From positions 1 to 57,024 of the forward strand of contig CACZAC010000010.1 in the NCBI GenBank assembly GCA_902779125.1: 57,024 nt of DNA, written 5' to 3'. The notes beneath the pieces were generated by a model. That model saw only the letters and a program-made list of their open reading frames with translations, was not told the origin of the DNA and searched no databases. This document shows positions 8,901 through 16,565 of the stretch, piece after piece. Numbering within the stretch: position 1 is the stretch's first letter; each line of letters opens with the position of its first letter. The translations under genes and the position numbers were made by a program. Origin of the DNA: an uncultured Bacteroidales bacterium. GTDB lineage: Bacteria; Bacteroidota; Bacteroidia; Bacteroidales; Muribaculaceae.

Positions 8901-9479
8901 GATAGAGGTTTTAGCAAAAGCTTTTTCGCCTATACTCGACAGGCTCGTACAGCCGCTCAAGTCAAGAGCACCGCCGAGTGGCAACTGATAGAAGGCACCA
9001 TTTGCAATGCTCGTCAGATCGTGACATCCGCTGAGGTCAATGGAAGTGAGTGCAGTCCTATCGAATGCATACTCACCGATTGTCTGTAACTGCGAGTTGG
9101 GGGCAATGTTCACCGTAGTCAGTGCACTGCATTTATCAAAAGCATATTCACTGATATTTATTAGCGAGGCTGGCAGGTTGACCGAAGTAAGGTCCGGGCT
9201 CATGTTTGTAGAGAAAGCATTATCTTCAATATCGGTAAGGCCTTCGTTGATGACGATGCTTTTGATACCGCTGAAATCCTTACTGGTAAAAACAGAATTG
9301 CTGATCTCGCCAGTACCACTGATGGTCATCGTGGAGTCATTGATGGTATAGGTGGCATTAGGGCCGCACGAGCCCGTGTCGGGGATATTGTAAGCCCACG
9401 CCGTGGCAGTCGTGAGCAGTACTACGAGCAGCGTCAGGACCGCTCTTGTCAAATTGGATTGGGTTTTAAATCGTCTCAT
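5997..9479 (-). CDS. Large exported surface protein: LRR_5 repeats, two GLUG-like repeat blocks, C-terminal dockerin-like module
   Basis: The product has 1160 residues. A signal peptide (LTLLVVLLTTATAWA) is followed by BspA-type leucine-rich repeats of the LRR_5 kind from about residue 60 to 300 (TSIDLSGCHDLTSIANGAF, LSSIGEKAFAKTSITSLSLP). Two homologous blocks follow, each starting W-x-Y-F-C-D-x-L-x-D-N-D-T-W-N-R-F-S-G-K-T and then a D-G-x-x-H-T-L/I-T-x-x strand. After each come short glycine-rich units such as AGLVGHLYGSVNI and AGGFVGLCEHTVNF, typical of GLUG beta-helix repeats. The last 58 residues (6000-6173) hold two calcium-binding dockerin half-repeats, DVNQDGNITIADVTTLIDYL and DVNSDDNVSIADVTALIDYL. 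Such proteins are usually surface adhesins or recognition proteins; no enzyme motif was seen. The 49-codon gene upstream is in the same orientation and may be cotranscribed. Confidence 0.85.
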   Translation of the reverse strand: MRRFKTQSNLTRAVLTLLVVLLTTATAWAYNIPDTGSCGPNATYTINDSTMTISGTGEISNSVFTSKDFSGIKSIVINEGLTDIEDNAFSTNMSPDLTSVNLPASLINISEYAFDKCSALTTVNIAPNSQLQTIGEYAFDRTALTSIDLSGCHDLTSIANGAFYQLPLGGALDLSGCTSLSSIGEKAFAKTSITSLSLPASLISLDKYAFDECRALSTVTIADGSLLTTIGNEAFRQCYFESIVLPCAGLTSIGDYAFSRNPGQNNLTEIICLTEKSLSVDSEFSYNKNQVTVYMYASKKVAWEDAKAVKGLFTITPDESITDINGKIYGDYYAEGTEITVSTNQTAYGFEVNGVIAVDAVSLGNNQYQLTLPNNITTDNVTLSPITLSPLGEGDGSEGNPYIISDEEGWEYFCDCLQDNDTWNRFSGKTVKLGADISITRTAGSSDHEFMGTFDGDYHTLTVNITETTTQGTAPFREIRGATIRKLITTGSVNGTLHAAGLVGFARGDSSVTNTIENCKVAANVTVTTAVNGNYHCGGVVGHAQNSTLNISNTVYCGAISNSGNYVGGFQGWSDGNTVNLGNCLFTGSYEGGGVFHPMAVHNRNAATTATVNNTFYSVTPTLTNAQYIAANGTKTVGVATIPATLGSEVETLNFMTVYEGGMLFDGLYYASPILSTDSDGAYVINNASDWEYFCDALLDNDTWNRFSGKTVRLGADISVTRMAGSSNHDFCGTFDGNHKTITFNYGSEAEPESGISALFSHTSSIKPFGADTISPATIKDLTVDGTIWTSSSDAAGFVGRIYGTLNLTGCTSNIAINSTADFPAGFINYSDQTSTVNISGCTSNATINTTASYAAGLVGHLYGSVNIEHSISNAEITAAGGAGGFVGLCEHTVNFSDCLSDAVIHSSSGNNSGFVGWSRASGHAISFTGCVFNGKLLQIDSIGNSNGGFIGWTGSNKTVTITDCLVDPAALAQGETMASGNSATFARGWNATTTATNCYFTDTLGVVQGKQAHSIIAGQGVTVEMANSAIQYGTSGITAYGTGIMYNGVLYAGVNDEVSLNLDGSANGYSVNAGTLTGEENPFALLMPDENVTISAAAQFQRGDVNQDGNITIADVTTLIDYLLSNDSAIPAEADVNSDDNVSIADVTALIDYLLNGAI

Positions 9480-9565
9480 AACTCAGAAATTTTAAATGTT
9501 AATATAATGTGTAATTAATTATGCAGAGCGATATATACTTGTTCAATCATTGGGGTGTCTGCTTG

Positions 9566-9715
9566 CTAATCGTTGTGGTGGCGCGACCAGGTTTTCCAGA
9601 TGAGGTAAATGAGCAGGCCCCACAGCACCAGATTGATGATCACGAGGGGTATGGCGAGCCACAAGGGCACATCGTCGAGGTAATTGAGGAAATCCATCTC
9701 ACACATAGTATTCAT
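9566..9715 (-). CDS. Small single-span membrane protein (49 residues)
   Basis: A short frame starts MNTMCEMDFLNYLDDVPLWL and continues with one hydrophobic segment, LAIPLVIINLVLWGLLIYLIW, then a basic end KTWSRHHND. This is the expected layout for a small inner-membrane protein with its C-terminus in the cytoplasm. AAAGAA directly precedes the ATG. It lies 86 bp upstream of the large LRR/dockerin gene on the same strand. No known family was recognised. Confidence 0.55.
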   Translation of the reverse strand: MNTMCEMDFLNYLDDVPLWLAIPLVIINLVLWGLLIYLIWKTWSRHHND

Positions 9716-9750
9716 TTCTTTAGTAACGATATAGCATTGACCCAGATAGC

Positions 9751-9961
9751 GTTTTTAATGCGAACCTTTAGCTCGGCGAAGCCAATTTCGCTAATTAACC
9801 GAACCTTTAGCTGTCGAAGCCAATTCCACGAAGATTATAATACCAGTCGTAATATTATATTAGATAAATTGGCTACGCCGAGCTAAAGGTTCGTGTAATT
9901 CGCATCAGCCCCGCAGGGTTTGGCTGCGCCAATCTAAAAGCTGGGCCAGCATCTATATCAT
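9751..9961. repeat. Dispersed intergenic hairpin repeat, well preserved copy
   Basis: A 28-bp arm (9761-9788, beginning CGAACCTTTAGCTCGGCG) pairs with 9866-9893, with one mismatch in 28. A second, shorter copy of the arm lies inside the loop (about 9800-9830). The tail CCGCAGGGTTTGGCTGCGCC...ATATCATTG is shared with the copy at 3691-3819. The hairpin lies between the divergent small-membrane-protein gene and the AraC regulator gene. Confidence 0.7.
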
Positions 9962-10005
9962 TGTTTTTTTCTTTACAAATTTACGCCGGGAGAGGGCAAA
10001 GTGCA

Positions 10006-10070
10006 GTCTTAATTCGCATTTTGATGTCTCAATTCGCGATTTCACCTGTCTTAATTCGCAAAATAAGACA
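10006..10070 (+). promoter_or_regulatory. Three direct repeats plus an inverted end upstream of the AraC regulator
   Basis: GTCTTAATTCGCA (10006), GTCTCAATTCGCG (10026) and GTCTTAATTCGCA (10048) are spaced 20 and 22 bp, about two helical turns. The third is followed by TAAGACA, making an inverted pair TGTCTTA...TAAGACA (10047-10070). Regular direct repeats on one face of the helix are typical of AraC-family binding sites. Confidence 0.5.
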
Positions 10071-10183
10071 ATGATTTAATGTTTGTTAATAATCAAATAC
10101 ATATTTTCAGCATCGCGCACCTCGTCTGAGGTACCTCATCTCACAAAAAAGTTTGATTGCTTTTTTATGTTTTCGACTTGCAC

Positions 10184-10192
10184 TATCTTTGC
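10184..10192 (+). promoter_or_regulatory. -7 element of the AraC regulator gene
   Basis: TATCTTTGC ends 7 bp before the ATG at 10200. This implies a very short or absent leader if that ATG is used, or the ATG at 10209. Confidence 0.55.
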
Positions 10193-10199
10193 AGTCGAG

Positions 10200-11297
10200 A
10201 TGAAAGAGATGCAGTTTACAGCCATTGTGCTGACGCTACTGATGACTGGCGTATTGGCGTTTCTGCTTCCAGGACGCGTTGCCGATGACCGCGTGACCAA
10301 CCGTTCACGCTGGCTTATGGCATTGGCCTTCATCTTGACCGGCTTACAATTCTTCTTGCAGTTCACCACCGGGCTGCGTGCCTCAAGTGTGTCACGCGCT
10401 GTGGCCCTTAACCTGCTGATGTTCACACCTTGCACCGTCTTGTTCTCGACGTGTGTCCTGAACCTTCAACGCCAGGGCCGCATCCGTCGCCGCGAATGGA
10501 TATTCGGCGGGATTGCTTGTCTGTTGACCGCCGTCATTCTTGCCGTTGGTTGGTTCCAGCCCCATCGTCTGATGGAGTGTGACATGGTGGCCAGTTCCGT
10601 TTTCGCCCTCTTGCAGGCTTATTATGCCGTGCTCATCAGCCGCGAACTCATGCGCTTGAGGGCCATGCTAGCCAACTACTATGACCGCGACCCCGACAGC
10701 TTGGTCAACTGGATGAGCATCAGCGTCGTCGCACTAATGGCGCTGGCACTGATACTGCCCGTCGCCATCTTTTCGTCGGGCTGGCCGTTGGCGGTTTATG
10801 CCGTCTTCTTCATCACCGCCATCTTCTATCTGTGGTTCTGCTTTGTGCGTTATGTCATCAGCAGTGCCTCGCGCCGCGTGCGTGAGGCCGAGGAGGAAGA
10901 GCAGCAAGAAATGAAAACCCAAACCGCCGAAACGGCAACAACAAGCAAAGATGCCGTGAGGAATCCCGAACTGAAGGAAAGCGAGAATGTCGCCATCGAG
11001 CACTGGGTCGCCCAGGGCAAGTACCTGCGCCACGACCTCAAGAGTGCCGATGTCGCCCGCGAACTCGGCATCCCGCGCACCCACCTCCTGGCATGGGTCA
11101 AGGCATCAGGCTTTGAGTCGTTCACGCAGTGGATGACCACCCTGCGCATCAACGAAGCCAAGCGGATGCTGCGTGAGCATCCCGACTTTACCGTCGAAGC
11201 CATTGCCGACCACTGCGGCATCAGCCGCACCCACTTCCACACCGTATTCAAGCGCGCCACAGGCCACTCCCCAACCAACTACCCCTCCAAAACCTAA
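10200..11297 (+). CDS. Membrane-anchored AraC-family transcriptional regulator
   Basis: The 365-residue protein has about seven hydrophobic segments in its first 225 residues (for example FTAIVLTLLMTGVLAFLL, LMALAFILTGLQFFLQF and YAVFFITAIFYLWFCFV). A charged linker rich in E and Q follows, then a C-terminal AraC double helix-turn-helix: first helix-turn-helix SADVARELGIPRTHLLAWVK, second FTVEAIADHCGISRTHFHTVF followed by KRATGHSPTNY. It probably senses a signal in or across the inner membrane and binds DNA from the cytoplasmic side. Its likely targets include the direct repeats in its own upstream region. The start is placed at MKEMQFTAIV because the promoter lies between it and the earlier in-frame ATG at 10083. 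Confidence 0.85.
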   Translation: MKEMQFTAIVLTLLMTGVLAFLLPGRVADDRVTNRSRWLMALAFILTGLQFFLQFTTGLRASSVSRAVALNLLMFTPCTVLFSTCVLNLQRQGRIRRREWIFGGIACLLTAVILAVGWFQPHRLMECDMVASSVFALLQAYYAVLISRELMRLRAMLANYYDRDPDSLVNWMSISVVALMALALILPVAIFSSGWPLAVYAVFFITAIFYLWFCFVRYVISSASRRVREAEEEEQQEMKTQTAETATTSKDAVRNPELKESENVAIEHWVAQGKYLRHDLKSADVARELGIPRTHLLAWVKASGFESFTQWMTTLRINEAKRMLREHPDFTVEAIADHCGISRTHFHTVFKRATGHSPTNYPSKT

Positions 11298-11406
11298 ATA
11301 GAAAAACCTTACCGCCCTAGCGCGAACCTGGTGATGGACGGCCACGCCAAGTCGAGGCCCCACGATGCGGCTGCCAAATAATCAGTTGCCCCTGTTGTCT
11401 GAAAGT

Positions 11407-11675
11407 CTTAGCGTCTTAGCGCCTTAGCGTGAGGTCAAGGGAGTGCGGATGCCACCAATGTGTTGTTCCTGTTGTTCAACGTTGTCCCTGTTGTTTGAGT
11501 TGTTTGAGTTGTCTTTGTTGTTTGAAAAAGGGATGCGGATGCAAAGATAAAAGTTGTTCCTGTTGTTCAACGTTGTCCCTGTTGTTTGAAAAAGGGATGC
11601 GGACGCCCATCAGAATATTCAGATAAATCAGTTGTTTGAAAAAAACTAGGGACTAGAAACTAACAACTAGAAACT
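11407..11675. repeat. Cluster of short intergenic repeats
   Basis: Between the AraC gene and the YfhO-like gene there are three tandem 8-bp CTTAGCGT/C units (11407-11430) and a 37-bp direct repeat starting GTTGTTCCTGTTGTTCAACG at 11462 and again at 11553. There are three copies of a GCGGATGC/GCGGACGC core near 11446, 11535 and 11600, and ACTAGAAAC units at 11651-11675. The repeats leave open a frame for a cysteine-rich peptide that is not credible as a gene. Confidence 0.65.
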
Positions 11676-11681
11676 TTTCTG

Positions 11682-11690
11682 TACCTTTGC
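11682..11690 (+). promoter_or_regulatory. -7 element of the YfhO-like gene
   Basis: TACCTTTGC, 38 bp before the chosen ATG; an earlier in-frame ATG at 11687 overlaps it and is therefore unlikely to be used. Confidence 0.5.
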
Positions 11691-11728
11691 AGGTTGTAAT
11701 CAAGAAAACCAAATCATTAACGACAATA

Positions 11729-14263
11729 ATGAAGAGTAACTTAGACAAGAAACTGATTGGGTCGCTGTCGTTGGCCGACGTGATCCACTTCGTGATTGCG
11801 GTCATCGTGTTTGCCGCCATCTCATGGATTTATTTCTATCCCAATGACGTGAACGGCGATGTCCTGCAGCAGAGCGATATCATGCAGGGCGCCGCCAATA
11901 GCCAGGAAACTGCCGCCTACGAGCAGCAGACGGGCGAGAAGTCGTGGTGGACCGACGCGCTGTTTGGCGGTATGCCCACTTTCCAGATTTCGCCTTCCTA
12001 TCAGGGTACAACATGGCTGAATCCCGCTTCGGCAATCTACCGTCTGGGCTTCCCGACGCCTGTGAGCTGGATTTTCATCCTCATGCTGGGCTTCTTCCTG
12101 CTGATGCTGGCGTTCAAGGTCAAGTGGTACTATGCTGTGCTGGGCGCCATCGGCTATGCCTTCTCGAGTTACTTTTTCATTCTCATGGGTGCTGGCCACA
12201 TCTGGAAACTGATGGTGCTCGCCTACATCCCGCCCACAATCGCCGGCATCGTGTGGTGCTATCGTGGCAAGTACCTGGGCGGTATGGCGGTAGCGGCCTT
12301 CTTTGCCGCTTTGCAGCTCGCCAGCAACCATGTGCAGATGACCTATTACTCGATGTTTATCATCGTGGCTCTGGTCATTGCCTTCCTGGTCAAGGCGATT
12401 CTCGACAAGCAGGTGGGTCGCTGGTGCATCGCTACCGCAGCGCTGGCAGTGGCTGCCGGACTGGCTTTGCTGGCCAACTCGCCTAACCTCTATCTGACTT
12501 ACAAGTACTCCCAGGAGACCATCCGTGGCGGTCACAGCGAACTCACCCCCAAGGGCGAGGATGCCGTCAACGCCAAGCCCACCAATGGCGGTCTTGACAA
12601 GGACTACATCACCCAGTGGAGCTATGGCAAGGACGAGACGTTCACCCTGCTTATCCCCAACGTGAAGGGTGGCGCTACCATCAAACCCGAGCACGGTGAC
12701 AGCCGCTTGCTCGCCTTGAGCGACACCGAGAAGGCCACCAAGATGGCTAACACGGGCGAAATGAACCAGCAGGATGTCCAGATTCTGAGCCAGTTCCCGC
12801 AGTACTTCGGCGACCAGCCGATGACTAACGGTCCCGTCTATGTCGGTGCCCTCATCTGTGCCCTGTTCCTGTTGGGCTGCTTTATCGTGAAGGGTCCCGT
12901 CAAGTGGGCGCTGCTCATTGTGACCATCATCAGCATCCTGCTCTCGTGGGGCCACAACATGATGTGGCTCACCGACTGGATGATTGACCACTTCCCCATG
13001 TACAACAAGTTCCGAACAGTGGCGTCAATCCTCGTCATTGCCGAGGTGGCGATGCCCATACTGGCTGTGCTGGGCCTGCGTGAACTCTTCAAGGAGCCTG
13101 ACGGCTGGCACAAGCACAAGGTGCCCCTGATTGCCTCCTTCGGCTTGTGTGCCCTGATTTGCCTGGTTACCGCTTTGATTCCCGGCATCTTCGGCCACTT
13201 CTCGGCTCAGGAGCATGAGCAGCTGGTTGCTACGGGACAGATTCAGCAGTATCCCAGCGTTGATGCCGCCATCGCTGCCGTGCGTGGCGCTCTGGTGAGC
13301 GGTGACGCTTGGCGCAGCCTCATCATCATCCTGATTGGCTTCGGCGTCATCTTCGCTTATCTCAAGGGCAAACTCAACGAGATGGCTGCAACGCTCGTGC
13401 TGGCTGCCATCGTGCTGGTGGACATGTATGTCATCAACAAGCGCTATATCGATTCTGAGTCCTTCACCTCACACTATGACGTTCCCGAGCAGCAGTTTGT
13501 TCAGCGTCCCGTCGATGCTCAGATTCTGCAGGACAAGGACATGAACTTCCGCGTCATGGACGTGCAGCACTTTGGCGAGGCCATGCCCAGCTACTTCCAC
13601 AAGACGGTGGGTGGCTACCATGCAGCCAAGTTGTCGCGTTACAATGACCTGATTAACAACCAGATTGCCAATAACAACGTCCAGGTGCTCAATATGCTCA
13701 ACGCCCGCTATATCATCATCGATGACCAGACGTTGCAGCGCAACACCGAGGCATTGGGCAATGCCTGGTTTGTGGACTCGTTGACCTATGTGAACAACGC
13801 CGACGAGGAAATGGCGTTCTTGAATGACTTCAATCCCGCACGCAGCGCTGTTGCCGATGCCAAGTTCAAGCAGCAGTTGGGCGAGGCCAAGGCATCGCAG
13901 CCCGGCGACACGATTTATGAGACCAGTTACGCTCCCAATCACCTGACCTATAAGAGCCATAGCGCAAATGGCGGCCTGGCGGTCTTCAGCGAGGTGTATT
14001 TCCCCTGGGGCTGGAAGGTAACGGTTGACGGCAAGCCCGTGGAGATGGGACGTGTGAACTACATTCTGCGCGCCCTGCAACTGCCTGCCGGTGACCACGA
14101 GATTGACTTCAAATACGCCCCCGACGAGGTGGCCAAAACCCAGACGTGGGCCAAGGTGGCTGTCTTTGTCATCTACCTCTTGCTCTTGTTGGCATTGAAC
14201 TACGCCCTGTTCGGCGACAAGTTCCGCAAGAAACAGAAAGTGGTAGCCGAGGATAAAGAATAA
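11729..14263 (+). CDS. YfhO-like polytopic membrane protein
   Basis: The 844-residue integral membrane protein has a first transmembrane helix at about residues 20-36 (VIHFVIAVIVFAAISWIYF). A long loop contains DALFGGMPTFQISPSY, then about ten further helices run to residue 550. A large extracytoplasmic domain follows (about 560-800), rich in beta structure and ending in GWKVTVDGKPVEMGRVNYILRALQLPAGDHEIDFKY, and a last helix lies near the C-terminus. The plan and the VDGKPVE...LPAGxHxI motif match the YfhO family, whose Gram-positive members help glycosylate lipoteichoic acid. The Bacteroidota members are of unknown function, possibly in polymer glycosylation. A methyltransferase-like gene follows 15 bp later and is probably cotranscribed. 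Confidence 0.8.
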   Translation: MKSNLDKKLIGSLSLADVIHFVIAVIVFAAISWIYFYPNDVNGDVLQQSDIMQGAANSQETAAYEQQTGEKSWWTDALFGGMPTFQISPSYQGTTWLNPASAIYRLGFPTPVSWIFILMLGFFLLMLAFKVKWYYAVLGAIGYAFSSYFFILMGAGHIWKLMVLAYIPPTIAGIVWCYRGKYLGGMAVAAFFAALQLASNHVQMTYYSMFIIVALVIAFLVKAILDKQVGRWCIATAALAVAAGLALLANSPNLYLTYKYSQETIRGGHSELTPKGEDAVNAKPTNGGLDKDYITQWSYGKDETFTLLIPNVKGGATIKPEHGDSRLLALSDTEKATKMANTGEMNQQDVQILSQFPQYFGDQPMTNGPVYVGALICALFLLGCFIVKGPVKWALLIVTIISILLSWGHNMMWLTDWMIDHFPMYNKFRTVASILVIAEVAMPILAVLGLRELFKEPDGWHKHKVPLIASFGLCALICLVTALIPGIFGHFSAQEHEQLVATGQIQQYPSVDAAIAAVRGALVSGDAWRSLIIILIGFGVIFAYLKGKLNEMAATLVLAAIVLVDMYVINKRYIDSESFTSHYDVPEQQFVQRPVDAQILQDKDMNFRVMDVQHFGEAMPSYFHKTVGGYHAAKLSRYNDLINNQIANNNVQVLNMLNARYIIIDDQTLQRNTEALGNAWFVDSLTYVNNADEEMAFLNDFNPARSAVADAKFKQQLGEAKASQPGDTIYETSYAPNHLTYKSHSANGGLAVFSEVYFPWGWKVTVDGKPVEMGRVNYILRALQLPAGDHEIDFKYAPDEVAKTQTWAKVAVFVIYLLLLLALNYALFGDKFRKKQKVVAEDKE

Positions 14264-14278
14264 ACAATCACTGGCTGT

Positions 14279-14974
14279 TTGGGATTCCTGAAGAAATATC
14301 TGAATGCATGGAGCCGCCACCACCGTAGTGGCGGCTTCGGCATCCATTCGCCCTTCGCCTACCAGTTCGTGCGCAACGTCTGGCGTCAGCCCTTGCCCTA
14401 TTATGCCTACGGGGGAATGCGTCAGCTGCTGAACACCATCAAGGCGGGCACTACTCCGCGGCAACGGCGTGAAATGGACCTCATCAGCGAGAAGGAGGCG
14501 CGTTTGCTGTTCAGGGTGACCAACTTCTTCAATCCTCAGCGCATCTTGCAGGTGGGCGCCTCCACGGGCGTAGAGAGTGTCGCCATGCTGGCGGTGAACA
14601 GCCAGAGCAGCCTGTACATGTATGATACACAATTAGAGCAGAAGGCGCTGGCAGTGCGTGTGCTGAAAAGCCAGTTGGATAGGGTAGAGTGCTATGACGA
14701 TGTGAATGTGGCTGCCGACGATTTTCTGGCAGGTGAAGCTGCTTCCCGCCTGGCGCTTGTCAATTCCCCTGCCGATGAAACCGTACTGAAACGCCTCCTG
14801 GACGCCCAATGCGTGCTCGTGCTGCGCAACCTCAACCGTGATGAGGAAATGTCAGCCCTTTTCGACACCTGCTGCCAGCACATGCCGATGGGACAGACCT
14901 ACACCAACGACAAAATCGCCATCCTCAATCCCAACCCCAAACTCCAGCGCGAGGACTTCCTCCTCTGGCTATAA
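14279..14974 (+). CDS. Methyltransferase-like protein (SAM-fold) of the HSPFAYQFV type
   Basis: The 231-residue protein starts MGFLKKYLNAWSRHHRSGGFGIHSPFAYQFV, a conserved opening of a Bacteroidales family often annotated as SAM-dependent methyltransferase. A Rossmann-like motif ILQVGASTGVESVAML (residues 88-103) resembles motif I, and the acidic strand end YMYDTQLEQ follows where an acidic residue would hold the ribose. Motif I has GAS rather than GxGxG, so activity is uncertain. The start codon would be TTG, as no ATG lies upstream in frame near the end of the previous gene. It follows the YfhO-like gene by 15 bp and is followed by a strong terminator. Confidence 0.7.
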   Translation: MGFLKKYLNAWSRHHRSGGFGIHSPFAYQFVRNVWRQPLPYYAYGGMRQLLNTIKAGTTPRQRREMDLISEKEARLLFRVTNFFNPQRILQVGASTGVESVAMLAVNSQSSLYMYDTQLEQKALAVRVLKSQLDRVECYDDVNVAADDFLAGEAASRLALVNSPADETVLKRLLDAQCVLVLRNLNRDEEMSALFDTCCQHMPMGQTYTNDKIAILNPNPKLQREDFLLWL

Positions 14975-15003
14975 CCGAATGATAAATTACAGATACAAAA
15001 AAT

Positions 15004-15032
15004 GCCCTGGCTTTCGGCCAGGGCGTTTTTTT
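15004..15032. terminator. Bidirectional terminator
   Basis: GCCCTGG-ctttcgg-CCAGGGC with a T run on both strands, between the methyltransferase-like gene (plus) and the first FKBP gene (minus). Confidence 0.85.
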
Positions 15033-15054
15033 CATTATGTAGGTCGGGAATGAA

Positions 15055-15933
15055 TTACTTCATGGGACGGCCGGGCATAACGGGACGAGAGGGCTGCTTG
15101 GGAGTGTCGTCCAGACCAACGGTCTCGATGTCGAAAATCAGCGTCTCGTTGGGCTCGATGCCGCGGTTACCCTGGGCACCGTAAGCGAGCTCACCGGGGA
15201 TAACAACGGTTACCTTGCTGCCGGGCTTCATGAGCTGGATCATCTCGGCGAAGCCGGGGATGACTTGCTTCAGGTTGAAGGGCACGGGATTCTCACCGCT
15301 CTTGTCAAACTCGGTGCCATCCAAGTGACGGCCAACGTAGTTCACCTTAACAACATCGCTGTCGCTGAAGTTCTTGCCCTCACCAGCTGCGAGCACCTTG
15401 TAAGCGATACCGCTCTTGGTAAAGGTATAACCCTTGTCGCTCTTGAGCTTGCTCATGTATTCCTCACCGGCTTTCTTGTTGGCGATAGCCTTGGGGGACT
15501 GCTCCATAGCACTGTTCAACAGGGGTTCAATCTTGGTCTGCAGATTCATAATTTCTTCCTGGGTCGCGGGAGTGGTCTTCATCAAAGCCTCACGCAGGTG
15601 CTTCATGAACAGGCTCTTGTTGATGGGCATACCGCACTGCTGCTCGATACCCTGATAGAGTTGGGCAATCTGCATACCCATCTGCAGACCGGCCATGAAA
15701 TTCTTGCTGGTGTCGGCGTTAGCGATGTACTCCATACCCTTGAGGGCCTGCTCCATGTTGATGGCAGAGTCCATGCTGCGAAGCTGCTGACCCATACCGG
15801 CGCCATAGAGGTCACCAAATGCCATGCTCAACGAGTCCATAGCCTCGCTGCTGCCGGCAGCACCCTTGCTGTTGCAACCTACAAAACCTACGGTCAACAG
15901 ACCGGCTGCTGCAATTGCTAAAATCTTCTTCAT
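15055..15933 (-). CDS. FKBP-type peptidyl-prolyl isomerase, lipoprotein, with N-terminal dimerisation region
   Basis: The enzyme catalyses cis-trans isomerisation of prolyl bonds in the periplasm or outer membrane. The chosen start MKKILAIAAAGLLTVGFVGCNSK gives a lipobox (GFVGC, lipidated Cys about residue 20); a longer frame begins 22 codons upstream but lacks a better signal. A helical FKBP_N-like region (residues 30-165, with GMQIAQLYQGIE and MKHLREALMKT) precedes the FKBP domain: VKVNYVGRHLDGTEFDKS, VIPGFAEMIQLMKPGSKVTVVIPGELAYG, NETLIFDIETV. The core residues of the active pocket are present. It is the third of three tandem FKBP genes on this strand. Confidence 0.88.
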   Translation of the reverse strand: MKKILAIAAAGLLTVGFVGCNSKGAAGSSEAMDSLSMAFGDLYGAGMGQQLRSMDSAINMEQALKGMEYIANADTSKNFMAGLQMGMQIAQLYQGIEQQCGMPINKSLFMKHLREALMKTTPATQEEIMNLQTKIEPLLNSAMEQSPKAIANKKAGEEYMSKLKSDKGYTFTKSGIAYKVLAAGEGKNFSDSDVVKVNYVGRHLDGTEFDKSGENPVPFNLKQVIPGFAEMIQLMKPGSKVTVVIPGELAYGAQGNRGIEPNETLIFDIETVGLDDTPKQPSRPVMPGRPMK

Positions 15934-15982
15934 AATAATAAAACTAGTTTTAAATGAATTTTGAATGTTGTTATAAAAATGT

Positions 15983-16510
15983 TTAATCGTTCTTTTCAAC
16001 CTTAATCAGCTCCACGTCAAAGATGAGCGTTGAATTGGGCAGAATCTTGTCGCCGGCGCCATTCTCGCCGTAAGCCAGCTCGCTCGGGATGAACAGGCGA
16101 TACTTCGCGCCTTCGCTCATGAGTTGCAGACCTTCGGTCCAGCCGGGGATTACCCTGTTGAGGGGGAAAGTCGCGGGCTCACCATCCACGCTGCTGTCAA
16201 ACACGGTGCCGTCCAGCAGGCGGCCAGTGTAGTGTACGGTCACATTGTCGGTGGGACCAGGCTTGGCGCCAGTGCCTTCTTTCAGTACCATGTACTGCAG
16301 ACCGCTTTCGGTTTGAACTACGCTGTCGTTCTTGGCGTTCTCGGCCAGGAATTCGCGGCCCAAGGTCAGGTTGTCCTTAATCTGCTCTCCGGAATCGGGA
16401 GCGGTTTCCTCGGTCGTTTCGGTTGCTTCGCTGCTCTCGGTGTTGCCGCCACAACTTGCCATGCCCATCATGAGCATGGCTGCTATTGCTGAAAATAAAA
16501 TCTTCTTCAT
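15983..16510 (-). CDS. FKBP-type peptidyl-prolyl isomerase, short lipoprotein
   Basis: The 175-residue protein begins [23 protein letters not shown], a lipoprotein signal with Cys at about 20. A short acidic linker ([19 protein letters not shown]) follows, then one FKBP domain: [58 protein letters not shown]. The long dimerisation region of its neighbours is reduced to a short helix, so it may act as a monomer. It lies 49 bp upstream of one FKBP gene and 55 bp downstream of the other, so the three probably form an operon. Confidence 0.9.
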   Translation of the reverse strand: MKKILFSAIAAMLMMGMASCGGNTESSEATETTEETAPDSGEQIKDNLTLGREFLAENAKNDSVVQTESGLQYMVLKEGTGAKPGPTDNVTVHYTGRLLDGTVFDSSVDGEPATFPLNRVIPGWTEGLQLMSEGAKYRLFIPSELAYGENGAGDKILPNSTLIFDVELIKVEKND

Positions 16511-16565
16511 TAGTATCTAAAAGGGAGTTAAAGTCCAGTATTGTGAGAAAAAGCCTGTTGGTCGT

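Noticed and set aside
9521-9886. 121-codon open frame on the plus strand
   Set aside because: It is antisense to the 49-residue membrane protein and runs into the hairpin repeat; no start signal or family resemblance.
11429-11626. Cysteine-rich 65-codon frame
   Set aside because: It is produced by GTTGTTCCTGTTGTTC-type repeats and has no promoter or sensible start.
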